From NCBI GenBank assembly GCA_003008705.1, contig PDUO01000018.1:832630-896629 (forward strand): a stretch of DNA of 64,000 nucleotides, in the 5' to 3' direction. Every line of letters starts with the position of its first letter. The first letter of the stretch is position 1. Shown here one piece after another: positions 22,767 through 34,677 of the stretch. The DNA is from Pezicula radicicola (lineage: Eukaryota; Ascomycota; Leotiomycetes; Helotiales; Dermateaceae). The notes below the pieces were generated by a model that did no database searches, was not told the origin of the DNA, and was given only the letters and a program-made list of their open reading frames with translations. A program made the translations under genes and the position numbers.

Positions 22767-23338
22767 TTGGCCAGGCTTTTCTATAATTGAATGCGCTCGG
22801 GGTCTGTTGAGTTTTATGTTTAAATATGTTTAGAATGCACAGACTGGAGTACCCGAGTAGTTCGCTAGAAATAGGCAACAAGGGGGCGGCACAGTAGCAT
22901 CACGTGGAACGTAATAGGCATCACGTGTAGTCGTGTGATTCTATGTATAATAGAGTCTTTTAAAAATGCTACTATCCGAGTAAGTATTCATGTACATAAA
23001 TTTATATTCTGTAAACATGTTGTATGAGTCGAAACGTGGGTCAGCGACATAGAATAGAGTGTTGCAACTCAAATGGACTTTTTGAATAGCCGAGCTATAT
23101 TCAAAGACAGAGTCCTCCGTAAGAGCTTCATTCCAACAATAATGAGTTGTTGCTAAGTAGGCTATTACATACTCAATTCCTAGGTACCCCCCAAAAAGTT
23201 ACATGATTCTCAAAACCGGGTCAACTTAGTCAATCCGAATAATGTGAGATCGAGGCTTTATTCCGCCTTTACAGCTTATCCCGTACGTAACCGTCCACCA
23301 CCCCTCAGCTTACCTACGTTCCGCGTTCCTTACAGACA
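22767..23338. other. Intergenic region upstream of the miniature element
   Basis: Contains the promoter of the minus-strand gene ending at 20421 and the distal promoter of the decarboxylase gene. Two closely spaced CACGTG-like words (ATCACGTGGA near 22900 and ATCACGTGTA near 22930) could be bHLH E-box sites. No gene is seen. Confidence 0.4.
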
Positions 23339-23340
23339 TA

Positions 23341-23402
23341 CAGTGGGTGGACATAAGTCTATCCGGTAGCCGAATTTACACTTATCTTATGTCCACTTAC
23401 TG
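23341..23402. mobile_element. 62-bp miniature inverted-repeat element (Tc1/mariner-like ends)
   Basis: Left end CAGTGGGTGGACATAAG (23341-23357) and right end CTTATGTCCACTTACTG (23386-23402) are inverted repeats that match at 15 of 17 positions. The element is flanked on both sides by TA (23339-23340 and 23403-23404), the target duplication of Tc1/mariner/pogo transposons, and its termini are CAGT...ACTG. It has 28 bp between the repeats and no coding capacity. It lies about 160 bp upstream of the decarboxylase start codon and could fold as a hairpin. Confidence 0.65.
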
Positions 23403-23478
23403 TACCTACCCCGCCAAAGCACCCCGCGATGAGTAAGGTAACTAGCTAATAAGTACCTCCGTAACACCCCACAAAAAA

Positions 23479-23484
23479 TATAAG
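23479..23484 (+). promoter_or_regulatory. TATA-box-like element of the decarboxylase gene
   Basis: TATAAG preceded by an A-rich run, 77 bp before the ATG at 23561. A C/A-rich leader follows (CCACAACATCCCACAACATC), as is common in strongly expressed fungal genes. The assignment is positional. Confidence 0.4.
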
Positions 23485-23560
23485 CCCTTCAGCGCCCACA
23501 ACATCCCACAACATCTGCAATCCTACATCAACATCCTTACCAGCTCAAATATATGTAACC

Positions 23561-26024
<2,464 letters not shown>

Positions 26025-26472
26025 AAGCAGTTCTATTACAAAGTCCAGATATTCAAGCAATAAACCATAGGTAGAGTACCTAGTTGAATAGAGTGGACGC
26101 ATTCGTTCGAAAGCATTGGATCACGTTTCAAAATTATAAATCTCGAGATAAATATATTTTAAAACCAATCTACCTACAATTCAAATCATTTTCCATACCT
26201 CATTTCCTTTCCCCATCAAAAAAGGGAGCCAGCCCCTCGCTTACGCTAACTAATCCGACCCCCTCCCTCCCATCACAAATACAAACGTCCCCCTCCCCAA
26301 AAACCTTCCTTCCTTCCACCAAATTCTCCCAACATTGGAATAATTCCCCACAATCCTAGATACTCACCACCAACACCTCCAAGTCGATCCAAAAAGATTC
26401 CAATTGTCCAAGACACAGAGGGGGAACAGGAAGCAAAAAAATCATACAGCAAAAGAAATCTGATTTTCCTTT
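26025..26472. other. Intergenic region
   Basis: 3' flank of the decarboxylase gene and of the tRNA. A plus frame at 26084-26359 is C/T-rich and low in complexity, and I do not consider it coding. Confidence 0.45.
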
Positions 26473-26560
26473 GCCCTCAGACAGAATCGAACTGGCAACC
26501 TCGTCATTACTTTAATTTTAAAGTTACTAGTGACGCGCTCTACCATTGAGCTATGAGGGC
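26473..26560 (-). tRNA. tRNA-Thr (anticodon AGT) with intron
   Basis: On the minus strand the acceptor stem GCCCTCA (26560-26554) pairs with TGAGGGC (26479-26473). The D-arm is GCTC-AATGGTA-GAGC. The anticodon stem is CGTCA/TGACG with loop CTAGTAA and anticodon AGT at 26528-26526. A 17-nt intron (26524-26508) sits after the base 3' of the anticodon, the canonical eukaryotic position, and is itself a near-perfect inverted repeat (ACTTTAA/TTAAAGT). The T-arm GCCAG-TTCGATT-CTGTC has one mismatched pair. CCA is not encoded, as expected for a nuclear gene. Confidence 0.93.
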
Positions 26561-26984
26561 GAAAACAATACAAATATTTTGTCTTGTTTGTTGAGGGAAA
26601 GTCAGTTAAATAGGATAATGTTGTTCTCCTCTTTGGGGTTCAGCAGACCACCTTAAAAGGTAAATGTTTACAAATGTCTGTTTATTTATAAATAAGACCG
26701 CTTTAAACTACTTTGGTACTAGAATAATCGTATATGGGTAATCTTTGATATTAATCTGTTGTATTAGATAGCTTAAGAATGCCTTCAGTCTTGTAAGCTT
26801 GAGTTAGTTTGAGAAATACTGTAGAATGCTGACGTTTCTAGGGTGTTATCGCTTTGCGAATGCTGTTTTAATTGTTTTAAGGGTTGTTATTTTTAATACT
26901 GCCTGTAAAATCTAGTTATATATATTGCGAGTTTTATATTATCTTTTCAATCAAGACCGCTATTTCTACCTTCTATTGGAGGAG
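26561..26984. other. Intergenic region, AT-rich
   Basis: 5' side of the tRNA gene up to the dispersed repeat. No feature is supported. Confidence 0.4.
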
Positions 26985-27300
26985 AAAGCACCGTGCTTCC
27001 CTCACTCGACGAGCTTGTCAATTAATGAACGCAAGGCGCTTTTAAAACAAAAGAAAAAAACACTCCTAGGTCGGAGGAGTTGAGGAAGGATTGTGACAAG
27101 TACAATGGGTGATCGGGAGACTGAAAATTTAGCGGACAAACCGCCTGCAGCGGAGACAATGATAATCGTGGGTGTTGTCATTCCATTCCAGGTTGTCTTT
27201 TAGAAACCAGCTTTGAGACCGTCGCCCCGGGTGAGTGAGCGAGATAGACATTTTTTTAAAATCGAGTAAGTGCATGTCTTGAAGTTATAGAAGGAAAGGC
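26985..27300 (-). repeat. Dispersed repeat copy B (partner of 10100-10490)
   Basis: Reverse-complement counterpart of copy A. Read on the minus strand it shares CTATAACTTCAAGACAT, an ATG at 27251, GGCGACGGTCTCAAAGCTGG, TTGTACTTGTCACAATC, TTTTGTTTTAAAAGCGC and GCACGGTGCTTTCTCCTCC. Relative to copy A it lacks 18 bp after the ATG and shows many G-to-A and C-to-T exchanges (for example CTCGAGGCTGGCTCC against CTCAAAGCTGGTTTC). The reading frame after its ATG closes within 40 codons. Confidence 0.7.
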
Positions 27301-28508
27301 GAGCGACTGTGATAATCCTGTTTGTAAAGTTCCATTGTGTCTAAGGAGCTAGCCTCGTGACCTCCATTGGAGGAATGATTTTACGAAGCGGGGGGAGTGG
27401 TAGAGTGGTATCCATGAGGCTCACGATGATGGTGAGTGTGGTGTTTTTGTGATTGTAGAAGAGAAGAGCTTTTTGGGAAAGGAGGTTCTGCTGGTAGAGC
27501 GTAACTGCAGTTGTCGCTTGCTCTTTCGACGACCATATTGCAACTAAGAACTCACTTGACTTGGGCAACCCCCTTAACACGCTCAGCTGTTATCATCCTA
27601 CGTATGGAGATTCCGAATGTTGCGATCGAGAACCTGGATAACAAGAAGGTACTCAAAATTTACTAGCCTTCTCAGGAGTGGAAGGAACACCAGCCTCGTT
27701 ACCCGAAAAATCCAATCTCGTGCCCCTTGGATAGAGAATGTGCTGAGATGCTCGTAGTGCTAGAAATAATTCATCACGCTTGCCACTCTACTTGTTGTCA
27801 ATGAAGGTGTGTAGTACGATGCATTTTTTGTGTAGGGGGCGGTAGAGTTGTGTGGCTGAGGCAAGCTGAGAGAATGTTGAACAGATACTTGTTGGAACTA
27901 CAGGGTGTTGAGGCTCTTGGTTTCTATAAGTAAAGGTAGGTTAAATTTTTAATTGCTATAGGTAAAGACGGACGGAGCTCGTCTAGACGTGTAGTAGAGA
28001 AAAAGAGAGCCATTGAGTTATCAGAATGCAAAGTGACTTAACTTGGGTAACTCACCTGACTTAAACAACTCTTTTAACAAATAAACTTTGTATCCGACTA
28101 TCACTTGTGACTAGAAATTGTAATATTGTATGTATTTCGCTGTATACAATACTAGCCAGCCGCCAGTCTCTCCAAATTGGCACTTCTCGCATCCCGTGCA
28201 TACAAAGCTCTCGGAGTATTCAAATGGCCACCTGCCTGAAAGAACAAACAGAAAACCGACATGGTTGAGCATGCTATGAAGTCATACTCCTTCCTCTAAT
28301 TCTATATCGCTCACCGGCGACTGATAATTTATACACCAAACTCGTACATCACTGAAATTATTCTCATTCAAGCCTCCCGACGCCATCCCCTATAGAAGAA
28401 AAGAAAAAGGTCATCAATCGTAGCCGCTCGGCGTATGTACTTTGATAATAGACCAAGCATGTATGTATAATAATAAAGAAAATAAGGCATCGTAATGCGG
28501 GTATGGGC
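27301..28508. other. Gene-poor region with minisatellite remnants
   Basis: A minus frame at 27580-27341 (79 aa) lies directly upstream of copy B on the same strand and may belong to the same relic, but nothing identifies it. Degenerate units related to the 9.9-kb minisatellite (CTCACTTGACTTGGGCAAC near 27553 and GGGTAACTCACCTGACTTAA near 28044) are present in the opposite orientation. Confidence 0.45.
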
Positions 28509-30414
28509 TTAGATGCCGGCGATCTCTTCGTCGACAAGAACCTCGGTTCTCTGTTGAGGCCGATTAAAGAACCGGCTCGTAGGCGAATCCTCAGATTCGG
28601 CTTCTTCAACATAAACTAAATGAAATGAGTATTGGTCCTCGGCTGTGATTAGGCGAGTGACTTACTGTTAGGTCGGACAAACCAACTGACCAAGAAAGCA
28701 ACCCCAAAACAGCCTGTCAACACAACGAAAACAGCCTGTGGGAAGGACCCAACGGTGCTCGCATAGATGAGATTAAAGACCAAGGGGCATACTATTCTAG
28801 CTAGAGCGTGTAACAATCCTGTTGCACCAAGAAGTTGCCCCACTTTCTCGTGTGAAACATGCTTGGTGAGTGCTGATTGGAGGGTTGGTGAGCCGATGCC
28901 CCCAAATGCCGCGAGCACGCCCGAGAGAGCAAACATGGCAGGTGTTCTCGAGACAGCATATCCCGCAAAGCCAGAAAGCTCCAACAGAACTGCCAGACGC
29001 ACGATAAACAGTTCGCCGGAATCAGAGCCCGAATTGGGTTCTGGTAGTGCAAAGCCCGACTCGCGCCGTTGCTTGTTGCGGCGCCGCGACCGGAGGATAT
29101 AGTTCAGAAGTGGAAGAACAAGGAGAAGAGCTGAGACTCGACTTGTGTTGGCGACAGAAACGAAGAGGTTGGTCTCGTACGTGCCCCAGTTGAACTGGAA
29201 GCCGGAGTAGTAGACCACTACCGTCATGGCGCCCATAGCGGTACCAAAGATGATAGTATCAACTATTGACAATAGAATCAAGTTCGCACGAAGATGGCCA
29301 GTCCTTGGTCCGGTCGGCCAGAGAACCTTGAGAGGGGCGAAAACATTTCCTTTGCGCAAAGCCCATAGGAAAGAGTGTCCATCCCAAGAAATGCTCTGAC
29401 CTTCCGCCTCGAACCTCTCTCTTGCTTGCATTTGCCTCTTCTTGGTTAAGGATTCGGGCACGACAAAGAAAATGAAGATGATAAAGCAGGCGTGGACAAC
29501 GAGAGCGGCATAGAACATAGTGAGTAGAGACCCAGTGGCCTTGAAGGTGAAAGCAGCTATGAAAGGTCCAAGAGCAATGCCGGAAAAAAGACAAGCATGG
29601 AAATAAGCGAATGCAACGGCTCTTTTTTGTGGTGCTGTACAATCAGTTGCATAGGCGTGACTGAGTGCCATGCCAGCTGTGAAGGAGCCGCACAATCCTT
29701 CGAAAGCAGAACCAGCCAACAGCCAACTGTAGTTGATGGTATCCGGGTATTTAGCAGCCAATATTGTGATAATTTCCGTAAGGAACCCTCCGGCACTTGT
29801 AATAACCATGAATTTGATCCGGCCATAGCGGTCAGAAAGGGCTCCAAGTTTTGGCGCCATGACGGCGCTCAGAACTCCAGCGACTATGGTCAGGTAGAGG
29901 GTGAACTTGGTAGCCAGCGCTTGGATCTCTGGAAGTCGGCATTGCGGGTTATCGCCACCAGTTACTACTGGCGCAAAGATGAAGGAGGGTTCGGTAGCAG
30001 ACTTCTCAGCCAGGTATTGTCGACAGATAAGGGACAAAATCAGGTTGAGCTTTGGGACGACAGTTCCACCAAAGGCAAGGAAAAATAGGCCGAATGGAGG
30101 TAACAGCCAGAAGATCTGGGGCTATCAGTAGCTGATTCTTCAAATCAGCGAGGAGTGATGCTCACAGAGGGTTTGTGCCACCACGTCAAGCTCTCAAAAT
30201 CTGCATGTCCAACCCATTCTGTTTCTAAAGTACCACTTCTGCTGAGCCCTGAGGAACTACCAGCGTCCCCGAGCAAAGCGCTCTCCTCCGTATGTATCTG
30301 CGATTTATCGTCGCCCGCGCCCCTTGCTCCAGCTCGCGATTGCCCTTCGTTGCTTTGCACACCATTGCGCACCCGCTCAGCAGTTGCGTCTTTGTATGGT
30401 TGAGAGTTACTCAT
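28509..30414 (-). CDS. Major facilitator superfamily transporter
   Basis: Three exons on the minus strand: 30414-30166, 30115-28666 and 28615-28509, with 50-nt introns, giving 601 aa. The N-terminal 80 residues are polar and cytosolic. TM1 starts at IFWLLPPFGLFFLAFGG right after intron 1. The MFS signature between TM2 and TM3 is GALSDRYGRIKFM. About twelve hydrophobic segments are seen, with a central basic loop (KKRQMQARERFEAEGQ) and a second cytosolic loop RSRRRNKQRRESGFALPEPN between TM8 and TM9. The second half carries GGIGSPTLQSALTKHVSHEKVGQ. The short last exon gives an acidic tail ending in DEEIAGI. The layout is closest to TetA/DHA-like proton antiporters, but the substrate cannot be deduced. 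The stop is TAA at 28511-28509. Confidence 0.88.
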
Positions 30415-33236
30415 TGTGTCGATATGGTGGGGTGGGGGTTGTCGTGTGCTGTGGTACTTCGTGCATGGAAGGTCCTCAGTTTGGTGTTTGTCGCAATTCG
30501 AAAAATCAGGACGTCAATGATGGGTTCATGTAGTAATTTCGAGCTGCAGATGCAGAGAGGAAAAGGGCGGTCGCACTATCGTAGCATTCTTAGATCAGAT
30601 GGATGTCGTGGCCAGACACGAAGGAAGCAAGGACGCGATGTCGTTATCTTTGCCAACAATTCAATACCGGTACTAAAGCTGGGCTGCAGTGCTCCCTTTG
30701 TAGATCTGGCTGGCGGATACGTGCTGCCACGCTTGAGCGCATCAGCGTCACTACGTACTCCACTTCACTCCAGGGCACCCTACCTATTATAGTTGAGGAA
30801 TGGCCATAAGATAGCGATCTAACGTATCAGAGCGCCTTTTACTTTGTTTCAAGAAATTTAGTTCGTTGGTTTGAGCCAAAAGGGCAGCTGTATGATTGAC
30901 AGCTTGATAATCAAAAGGTCAAAGATACGAAAGCATTCAAGGATATCAGGGGTTGCCGGCCCGTTGCCTTCAAACTTTATTGCTGGTCGTACAGGTACGT
31001 GCACACACCTTTTCACACCTTTTCCCACCTTTTCCCAAGACAAAAGGCCCCAAGAGCATGTGGTATACTGATGGCAGCACGAGTTGTCATCCGGGAACAC
31101 AGTAACGACGCAACAGTACGGAGCAATGTGTCCAGATTCAAGGAAATGCAATCGATACAGTGATTTGTGAGGGGTACAGAGAGAGCGGATCCTTCATCCC
31201 ATCTCATATTGCATCTCTTATCAAAAGTGGTGACGCAAACATGCTGCAGCCCGATAACCCCGAGCTACCTCCTTCCCACCTCTCGGATGGATCCGCACAC
31301 TACCTTAGCTGCTTGTCCGTCCTTCACCCGTAGATCACCTGACCATCTTTAGGTATCTATTACTTGTTCAAACCCTAGGGAAAACCTAGGTCTATTTTAA
31401 TTCAACTCGTTTAGGTAGTGTTACGCTGTGTAGTTGTTGATACAGCTTTGCATACCTAGTTGTGTGCAACCGTGGTGTCGCGAGATTGTGTCGCAAAAGT
31501 CTAGGTGTGAGAATTGAGACTTAGCTGCAGGAGTGGCGCTCTCCATATGACCTCGGAGACTCACTTTGCTCAAAACTAAAGCTTTTAGAGACCTAGATGT
31601 ATTGCAAGAAATACGTCGATCACAAGCTTTTTGTGCGCTATAAGAAGGGGAAGTGTCATGAGACTGTCTTCAGAAGTCCTAGATAAGGAGTTTAAGGTGT
31701 CGCAAAAATACTGAGCATGCTGCAGTGCTCCCAGGATTGAAGCGACTCAAATAAGTAAGCTTACATGTGAGTACGACCGCATCCATCTGCCAAGTTTTGA
31801 ACTAGGAACCTAAGGGTGTCAAGATAACTGTGAAACCGTGACTTTCACTCCGCTATTATGCTCTGTAGAAGTCGAGTGTTTTTTCTTACACACAGGGTTA
31901 TTATATATATGAACGAGACAAACTTAAATAAAAAATATCTCTTATAAAACAAAAATCTGAACTATACGAAAGATATATTGTTGGGGCAGTTCAACTCACA
32001 CCATCACTCGCTTACGGATTATTGGCTTACCCTACCTAAGCGAGGTAAGCAAAGTCATGACGTTGTTGTTTCTATTATACATCTTAGGTAGTCTTCTAAA
32101 GACTAGTAACTTCTTCCATAACCTGTGTATCTGAATTATTGTTGTTGCGTCTGTCATATTGAGAGAATTTTCGATGGAGCTCGCACCAACGTACGCTGCA
32201 TTCTGTCAATTTATAAAGGGTACTTTGTGTACAACGAAGCCCAACATACGCCGACAGATTTCTATCGTGGTCTTCCCTATCCTCTGGTTTCTCCATTCCT
32301 ATCCCTATTTTTGTAGAATCAATATACCTGCTTGTTGAGCACCACCTACAATAACAGTAAGTATAGTAAAGTCTCATCCTCGTCCAAAGGCCTCGATAAG
32401 TGGTTGCAAAATTACTGTTCCCGTAGTCGTAAGCTTACGAAGCAAAAGAAAGTTCGAAGGAATCTAAATGTCGCTTGTAAGATTAATCATTCTTGTTCAC
32501 TTCGATACCTTCTTCTTTGGCGGTACGCTTGTCCTTGCAGCATATGTGTTTTATATTGATCGCACTTCTAGTTTTAACTCAAATAGCACCAGCGAGATAG
32601 GCAAGGGCGATTTGAACCTCGTTTCAACCATATGTGCCTCTTTATAGTGATAGAATCGAGGCCTGGACCTAGTACATACTGCATAGCTACAGCCCTCTGA
32701 TTATGTAGTATGAGACTTGTATCTCCCAATACTCATCTCCCCATATTTTTTTAAGGGAAAAATAAAAATGCGCTCCTGCTTCTTATGTGCCAGTATCCAT
32801 GAAGATTTGCTATTTGTATCAATTTTCTTTTGCTCACAGAGGATCTGTGATGCTTAGCGAGATTGAATAAACTCAAATAAACCCACATACAAACTTACAC
32901 AAAGCTATTTCACCTAGCGGGTTTATAATAAAACCCCTTTTTATAATAGGTATGGTAAATTGTAAGGTGTGTGGAATCGTCACTCATTTTAACAATATTG
33001 TTTCTACAGAATACTGTACTACTACTTTGCCTATGCTACATGTTGCTTCCTGTAATCATTCCATTCAATAAAATGATATAGTGTTTCTATAAAAAGTCAA
33101 GCTAATCGAATTTACTAAATTCCATAGGAAATATTATAAATTTGCGCCTTTAAAATGAATGTATAACTTAATACAATTTGGTTGAAAGATATATACCAAA
33201 TGAGCACCAACAATGCCAACAAAGTTAATAAACATA
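30415..33236. other. Gene-poor intergenic region
   Basis: About 2.8 kb. The first few hundred bases would be the MFS promoter. Short open frames overlap at 30155-31350 on both strands without conserved text. The stretch 31400-33100 is mostly AT-rich, with tRNA-like fragments near 31790 and 32605 that do not fold into a cloverleaf. A near-repeat TTTTCACACCTTTTCCCACC occurs near 31011-31034. Confidence 0.45.
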
Positions 33237-34028
33237 TCATTTCAAAGTTTCCGAAACTCGCATGAAAGTCCTCGCCTGAGCAGTCAATTCGATGAAACCA
33301 AGTTTCCACCACGATCTCTTTTCCCATCCTTCTCGAACTGGTAACCTTTCCTCCCCAAACAAAGCCTGAAGATATGGCACAGGAATAGCCCAATCCTTGT
33401 TTCTATCACCAAAAACCTTCTGTATAAATGCGGCCTCCCCACATCCCATCGTATCCTGCGCATTTTCGAAGAGCAACTTAGGATTGTCGTTTCGTTGCTG
33501 CTGAATACGTTTGAGTCGGAAAACGGCCAGGTCCTGGGTGGTGACCACCTTGCCATTCGTGGAAGAAGAGATCATATCCTGGACGAGGTCTTTTTGAGAA
33601 GTGTAATTATCTCCTTGTGCGAAGTCTCGACGTGACATTGAAACATCGTGTTCGATAGCTCCATGCCGATTTAGCTGGTCAAGATCCAGACATGGTACTC
33701 CAGCTGCATCAACCTCATTAGGGTCCCGACACCCGAAATTTTGCAGAAGGTATGCAAAAGGTGCTCTCAAGAACGCCCAAAGACCTTTCTTTGGAACATC
33801 GTGATGTTCGAGCCATGCACCATATGATAAGGCCGAGGTGATAGTTATGCTTATTCCAAGCTCTTTCATTGCGTTCCTTATCTCTGCTTCTCGAACTTGG
33901 CGACCATCTCGTGCAATGTATCCGTGGTTGGCGAGGCTGTTTACAACCGGGCAAGGACCACGTACATCGGTGGACGATGGAGCTTGATAATCTCCTCGCT
34001 TAAGTGGTTTAGATAGCATATCGATCAT
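33237..34028 (-). CDS. Heme-thiolate peroxidase (chloroperoxidase family)
   Basis: Single exon, 263 aa, from ATG 34028 (a second in-frame ATG is three codons on). RGPCPVVNSLANHGYIARDG has the PCP motif whose Cys26 is the axial heme thiolate. IEHDVSMSRRD holds the EHD motif with the acid-base Glu126. Family members are chloroperoxidase, unspecific peroxygenases and the StcC-type enzymes of aflatoxin and sterigmatocystin pathways. They use peroxides to oxygenate or halogenate substrates. No signal peptide is visible, unlike secreted peroxygenases, so the enzyme is probably intracellular. It is divergently arranged with the Ppo dioxygenase gene (start 34678), suggesting shared control and possibly shared chemistry. 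Confidence 0.9.
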   Translation of the reverse strand: MIDMLSKPLKRGDYQAPSSTDVRGPCPVVNSLANHGYIARDGRQVREAEIRNAMKELGISITITSALSYGAWLEHHDVPKKGLWAFLRAPFAYLLQNFGCRDPNEVDAAGVPCLDLDQLNRHGAIEHDVSMSRRDFAQGDNYTSQKDLVQDMISSSTNGKVVTTQDLAVFRLKRIQQQRNDNPKLLFENAQDTMGCGEAAFIQKVFGDRNKDWAIPVPYLQALFGEERLPVREGWEKRSWWKLGFIELTAQARTFMRVSETLK

Positions 34029-34677
34029 GAGTGGTTCATGTGATGAGTTAATGAAATTGATCAAATTAATTGAAATGAAATGAAAATGTTCGAGGGAAAA
34101 CAAGAGCACATATAAAGTATCATGTGTCGTTCCAATCCGAAACACAATTCTCAAATTCACCTTGGCATGAATTCAAAATGGGAATACGAAAAAAAGAATT
34201 TACATGTGTCGCTTGGTGGCTCAGCATACCTGGGCTAAGAACGCACTATTTTAGCCTGCCAGCTCGGGACGTCCAATATTTACCTGCTTTGCATTACTAG
34301 TCAAACCACATAGGTTTTTATAGGAATTCGAATCTTCACTATTGGCTCATTGTACCTCGTTGCTTTAAGATCCCATAATTTTTCTGTTTGCGTGTTGATG
34401 ATCCTTCTGCTTGCATGCCTGATCATAGTTTTGCTTGCGAGCTGAATATGCGGGGTACCATTCCAAAGTTGTGGTTGGATACCACATCGCTCGTTTCTTC
34501 CTCCTACACGAAATTCATGGCATGTGAGAGTGAGAAGCTGACATTCGTGAAGATCAAATTAAAACTCAGTGATCTGTGGAATTCTTTAAAACCTCTGATG
34601 TCTCTTCACCCTCGTCTTTGGATAAACAACTATCACCCTTCTCCTTCTCACAATCGTTTACCAACAAATGATTTTCA
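34029..34677. promoter_or_regulatory. Divergent intergenic region between peroxidase and Ppo
   Basis: 649 bp separate two start codons that point away from each other. The Ppo side ends with a C/T-rich leader (CTTCTCCTTCTCACAATCG). No specific operator is recognised. The arrangement would allow a bidirectional promoter. Confidence 0.5.

Noticed and set aside
31770..31860. tRNA-like fragment on the minus strand (GGTTCCTAGTTCAAAACTT)
   Set aside because: A T-arm-like piece is present, but no matching acceptor, D-arm or anticodon stem can be formed.
32585..32660. Second tRNA-like fragment (GAGGTTCAAATCGCCC on the minus strand)
   Set aside because: The putative T-stem does not pair and no cloverleaf can be drawn. 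At most it is a decayed tRNA-derived repeat.
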